From positions 883,001 through 947,000 of the forward strand of contig JAJFZO010000579.1 in NCBI GenBank assembly GCA_021397835.1: DNA of 64,000 nt, written 5' to 3'. The notes beneath the pieces were generated by a model, which ran no database searches, had not been told where the DNA came from, and saw only the letters and a list, made by a program, of their open reading frames with translations. Source of the DNA: Moringa oleifera (lineage: Eukaryota; Streptophyta; Magnoliopsida; Brassicales; Moringaceae). Of the stretch, positions 61,190 to 64,000 are shown piece after piece (position 1 is the stretch's first letter; the number at the start of each line of letters is the position of its first letter). Both the position numbers and the translations under genes were made by a program.

Positions 61190-61450
61190 AACAGCACGTG
61201 CAGAGAAGGGAGGAGAGGCCACGTGTACCGAAATAATCTTTAACTAAGTCATGCTCCAGTCACGTGACGTGGTCATCCTTCTATCAACTGCTAGTGCGTA
61301 CACGCGCGCAGGCACCGAGAGGACCAAGAAAATTGGAAACGAAGAAAGGGAGAAGTGAAAGAGAAGACCCATCAGAGCACAAGAGAGTTCCTCTTGGGAG
61401 AATACAGGCGGCGGCAGCGGCAGCAGCTTTTGATTTGCATGATCATGTAT
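61190..61450. promoter_or_regulatory. GC-rich island with three G-boxes
   Basis: Inside the AT-rich desert this ~260 bp patch is suddenly GC-rich. It contains three perfect CACGTG boxes (61195-61200, 61220-61225, 61261-61266), the last running into an ACGTGG (61267-61272). A CGCGCG motif, a purine-rich stretch and a GGCGGCGGCAGCGGCAGCAGC tract follow. Clustered ACGT boxes are typical of promoters answering to ABA or light. A 67-codon frame on + (61264-61464) runs through it but is not recognised. It may be an enhancer, the promoter of a small transcript, or the remains of a lost gene. Confidence 0.5.
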
Positions 61451-63036
61451 CACGTTTTACATAAATAAAAATTTATTTATTTTTTTCCGTTATAAGTTTA
61501 TGTTAAATTTTTAATAAAATTTTTTGTAAAATTCACAAAATTAAATAAATTATTAATTATTAATTTTATCATCTTTTCAAAAATTCAAACATGATTCAAA
61601 TAAAAAGAAACTTATCAAACTATATTAATAAAAATTATGTTAATTTTTTTGATATAAACTTTACAAACTATTTCTATTATTGATATGATTAATATATAAA
61701 AAATTTAATAATTAATTTATTTTGATAACTTTCCAAAAATTCAGTATAATTTAAATTAATAATTAATCCGTTTCACATATTTCTTTAAAAAGAACACACG
61801 CTAATGCCTTATAAAGTTAAAAAATTAAATGAATTAAAATTCAACATAACATAAAAACAGATTTAACTCCAACTGATGTAAGAGTTGAAAAGAACAAACC
61901 CGTAAGTCTTCCCAATAGAAACCGAGAGTTGAAGTCCTTCTTGATGAAATGAAAGTAAACTGAAACCGAAGCTTTTTTTTTTTTTGGGGAAAAAACTGTG
62001 CTTCTAAATCTAATGAGTACACCGCATTGATGAATCAAAAATCCTGTCTCTAAATGCACACAGAAGGATTTGAAGCAATGAAGTTAATAAAAGCAGAACA
62101 TACAGCATGCACCACGAATAACTATCATGGACATTATAACTCTAGCCAGGGTTGCAGAACCAGCACTCTTTGCCACCTGTCCAAGTTTTCAGGTCTTTGG
62201 CAGGATTAAAGCAATCAAGAAATCAAAGTTGATGGAAGTCTTCTATTAAATACGTAATGTAATTCAGTTTCCTTGCAAGAAACTCCAGATCATGCCTATT
62301 TCAGCATTCCCCAGCTGACCATAACCACTCTATCTCTCAAATCAAAAGAAATCATTGGAGAATGCAACAAGGGTCCCGACTCATTTAACTTCAGGTTCAG
62401 TGTGAAACATGAACCACCAAATCCAATTGCCTCATCAGTTGGCGGAATCAACAGGGTCAATTTTGAAATAACCAGAATAATAGCGTTTCTTCATGTCTTG
62501 CTCGATATTGAAGTCAGACGACATCACATGAGGAGCAAATCAGAAATATATTCTCTAAATGCAAATAGAAAGGCCTGTGGGTCGAGATATCAAATGGACA
62601 CCAAAGACCAAATAGCAGAGTGGCATTAATTCGTGTGACCCATCTACCTCCATAAATCAATATTGGCTGCACCCAGGAGGGGTCTCTTATGTTGACTAGT
62701 CGTCTCAAAGTTAATGGTTGTTGTCATGGAACAACGACTTGCAATATGAACGATGGCATTAAAATTCCAAAAATTTTACCAAGCTCTGATATTATTCATG
62801 ATTGAATACCATACTGAGTTGAGACCAGATGACCTCAAAACAGATAACAGAATACACAAAGCTAAGGAGGATATGTGGCTGAGTTGACACAACCATGCTG
62901 ATTCAGGAGACAATGTCCTGAAATACAAGACAAAAGCTAAGCACCATCTTGGAAAAATGACTCCATATCTTATCATATTTCCCCATCCAGCAGAAAAATT
63001 GGTGCTTATCATACACACATAATCGAGTTTTTTGGC
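61451..63036. other. AT-rich DNA passing into a probable 3' UTR
   Basis: About 61451-61850 is AT-rich without genes. From about 61860 to 63036 the composition approaches that of transcribed DNA, and it lies downstream of the last exon of the - strand gene at the right edge, so at least part is probably its 3' UTR. A T13-G4 run lies at 61973-61989. Short frames on both strands have no recognised content. Confidence 0.4.
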
Positions 63037-63563
63037 CTAATTCCTCATCTTCCATGTAAATCCTAGACTTTCTTGGTAGCCAAGAATTTCATGCAAATCC
63101 CACTCTGACGCATCTTCTAAATTCTCATGGAACACAGGAGAAATGCTGCGAAATGAGCATGCATTCCAATTTGAGCAGTTGACTAAGTTTTCTGTATGGA
63201 GATTAAACTAACTCTTATCTTCCAAGATAAACAAGGAAATGATTTCCTTAGAAACTATTGATTTTTAATGGGGTATTTCTATAAAGATTTTGCACAAATA
63301 ACCTAATTAGCCTTAAGTGAGGGAACATACTGACTGACCAGCTTAAAAGAGAAACTACGATTCATGTCTCCTCAATTTTAAGCAAAGAACGAAGATGAGA
63401 ATGAAAATGTGCTTACAAGAACCAGTACCAAGTTACCTATGGGGGGAGGTCAATCGCCATGTCTTGGATTTGTGATCCGATCGCCAAACTACATCTGCCT
63501 CAATAACCCAGAATATGGAAGCCAAAGATTTCCTCAACAACTGAACCAATTGCCGATAGTCAT
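63037..63563 (-). CDS. Last two exons of an unrecognised gene, 5' part outside the window
   Basis: Two exons on - stay in phase. The first, 63563-63437, has acceptor TATCTAG|ATGAC and donor CATAG|GTAACT; the second, 63145-63037, has acceptor TCGCAG|CATTT and ends in TAG. They encode YRQLVQLLRKSLASIFWVIE, then ADVVWRSDHKSKTWRLTSPH, and in the last exon ISPVFHENLEDASEWDLHE and ILGYQESLGFTWKMRN. The phase match (AG + C gives Ser) and the amphipathic, balanced composition argue for a real gene. I do not recognise the family. Each exon is too short for an ordinary ORF scan, which is why the gene is easy to miss. The C-terminal 77 or so residues are present; the upstream exons lie beyond 64000 or in unrecognised sequence before it. 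Confidence 0.7.
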
Positions 63564-64000
63564 CTAGATAAGGACAAAAGCAGGTCAAGGATATTGCCTG
63601 CAGCAATGGATTAATTGTGACTAGCTCTCGTCACATACATTAACTCAGGAGTTCATAGCCAGGGTAAGCAGAATATTGCCTCAAAAAACATGATTACAAG
63701 CAATTAGGTCTCACCATAGGAACGAGTCAGTGGTCCTCAATATGAGGCATGGTGTAGAGTACATACATATCCTGCAGCATTCTCAATTTACATGCCTGGC
63801 ATTTCATCATCTGCTACAATGCATTTGCAATGCAAGTGCTACATTCCATTTGCAGTACCTTAACCTTGCTACTCAAAAGCTCTTTTAAATCTCAGGCCAT
63901 TTAGGGCAGAGAAGCAGCAATGAAATGGGGATGAAAGACCACCAATATGATGAACCTTTTTACTGTATTATAAAGAGAAGAAACAACCAAATAGACAAAG
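63564..64000 (-). other. Probable intron of the right-edge gene
   Basis: This stretch lies upstream of the exon ending at 63563 on -. It shows no further exon with clear splice sites and no long frame, so it is most likely an intron continuing past the window edge. Confidence 0.4.

Noticed and set aside
62142..62215. Possible coding tail on - (reads DLKTWTGGKECWFCNPG then stop)
   Set aside because: No good splice acceptor precedes it, a stop lies just upstream in frame, and the gene on that strand already has a stop at 63037.
1..64000. CRISPR arrays, prokaryotic operons, integrated virus or complete retrotransposon
   Set aside because: No evenly spaced identical repeats, no reverse transcriptase, integrase, capsid or transposase frames, and no long terminal repeats were seen.

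Overview
This is nuclear DNA from a flowering plant, almost certainly a eudicot. The genes are intron-rich with GT/AG junctions, one encodes a nuclear-encoded chloroplast photosystem I subunit, and the proteins belong to plant-only families (ARID-HMG, DLN-box C2H2, WIP/KASH, XTNX, HAP8). Between genes lie long AT-rich stretches with microsatellites and small transposon-like repeats. I cannot name the species.

Layout, left to right: AT-rich DNA with a short GC-richer relic (1-4860); a nine-coding-exon WD40 gene on + (6272-9464); a tRNA-Trp(CCA) on - with a tandemly duplicated 3' half beside it (10785-11021); psaG on + (11285-11785); an ARID-HMG chromatin protein on + (14682-18033); a repeat-rich interval with a diverged direct duplication of about 2 kb (20440-24915); a four-finger C2H2 repressor-type gene on + (26371-27927); a WPP-domain-interacting KASH protein on - (31200-34865); an intergenic stretch of about 5 kb; an XTNX-type TIR-NB-ARC-TPR gene on + with a uORF-dense leader (41444-44398); a PRA1 family gene on - (45113-45691); a HAP8-like gene on - (48263-53752); a gene desert of about 6 kb with one GC-rich island carrying three G-boxes (about 61190-61450); and the last two exons of an unrecognised - strand gene cut by the right edge (63037-63563).

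The gene order looks like one ancestral block whose pieces in Arabidopsis sit, as I recall the locus numbers, on two paralogous segments: At1g55640-At1g55680 (PRA1.G1, HMGB11, PSAG, WD40) and At5g56190-At5g56250 (WD40, C2H2, WIP2, XTNX, PRA1.G2, HAP8). The genes are not a pathway; they are conserved neighbours. Exon coordinates come from reading splice sites by eye and checking that the reading frame stays in phase across every junction.

The points most worth a second look are the mutated tRNA-Trp with its duplicated half, the uORF and purine-rich leader of the XTNX gene, the G-box island in the desert, the unrecognised gene at the right edge, and the T19G19 tract just inside a WD40 intron. 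No prokaryotic-type system, CRISPR array or complete autonomous transposon was seen.
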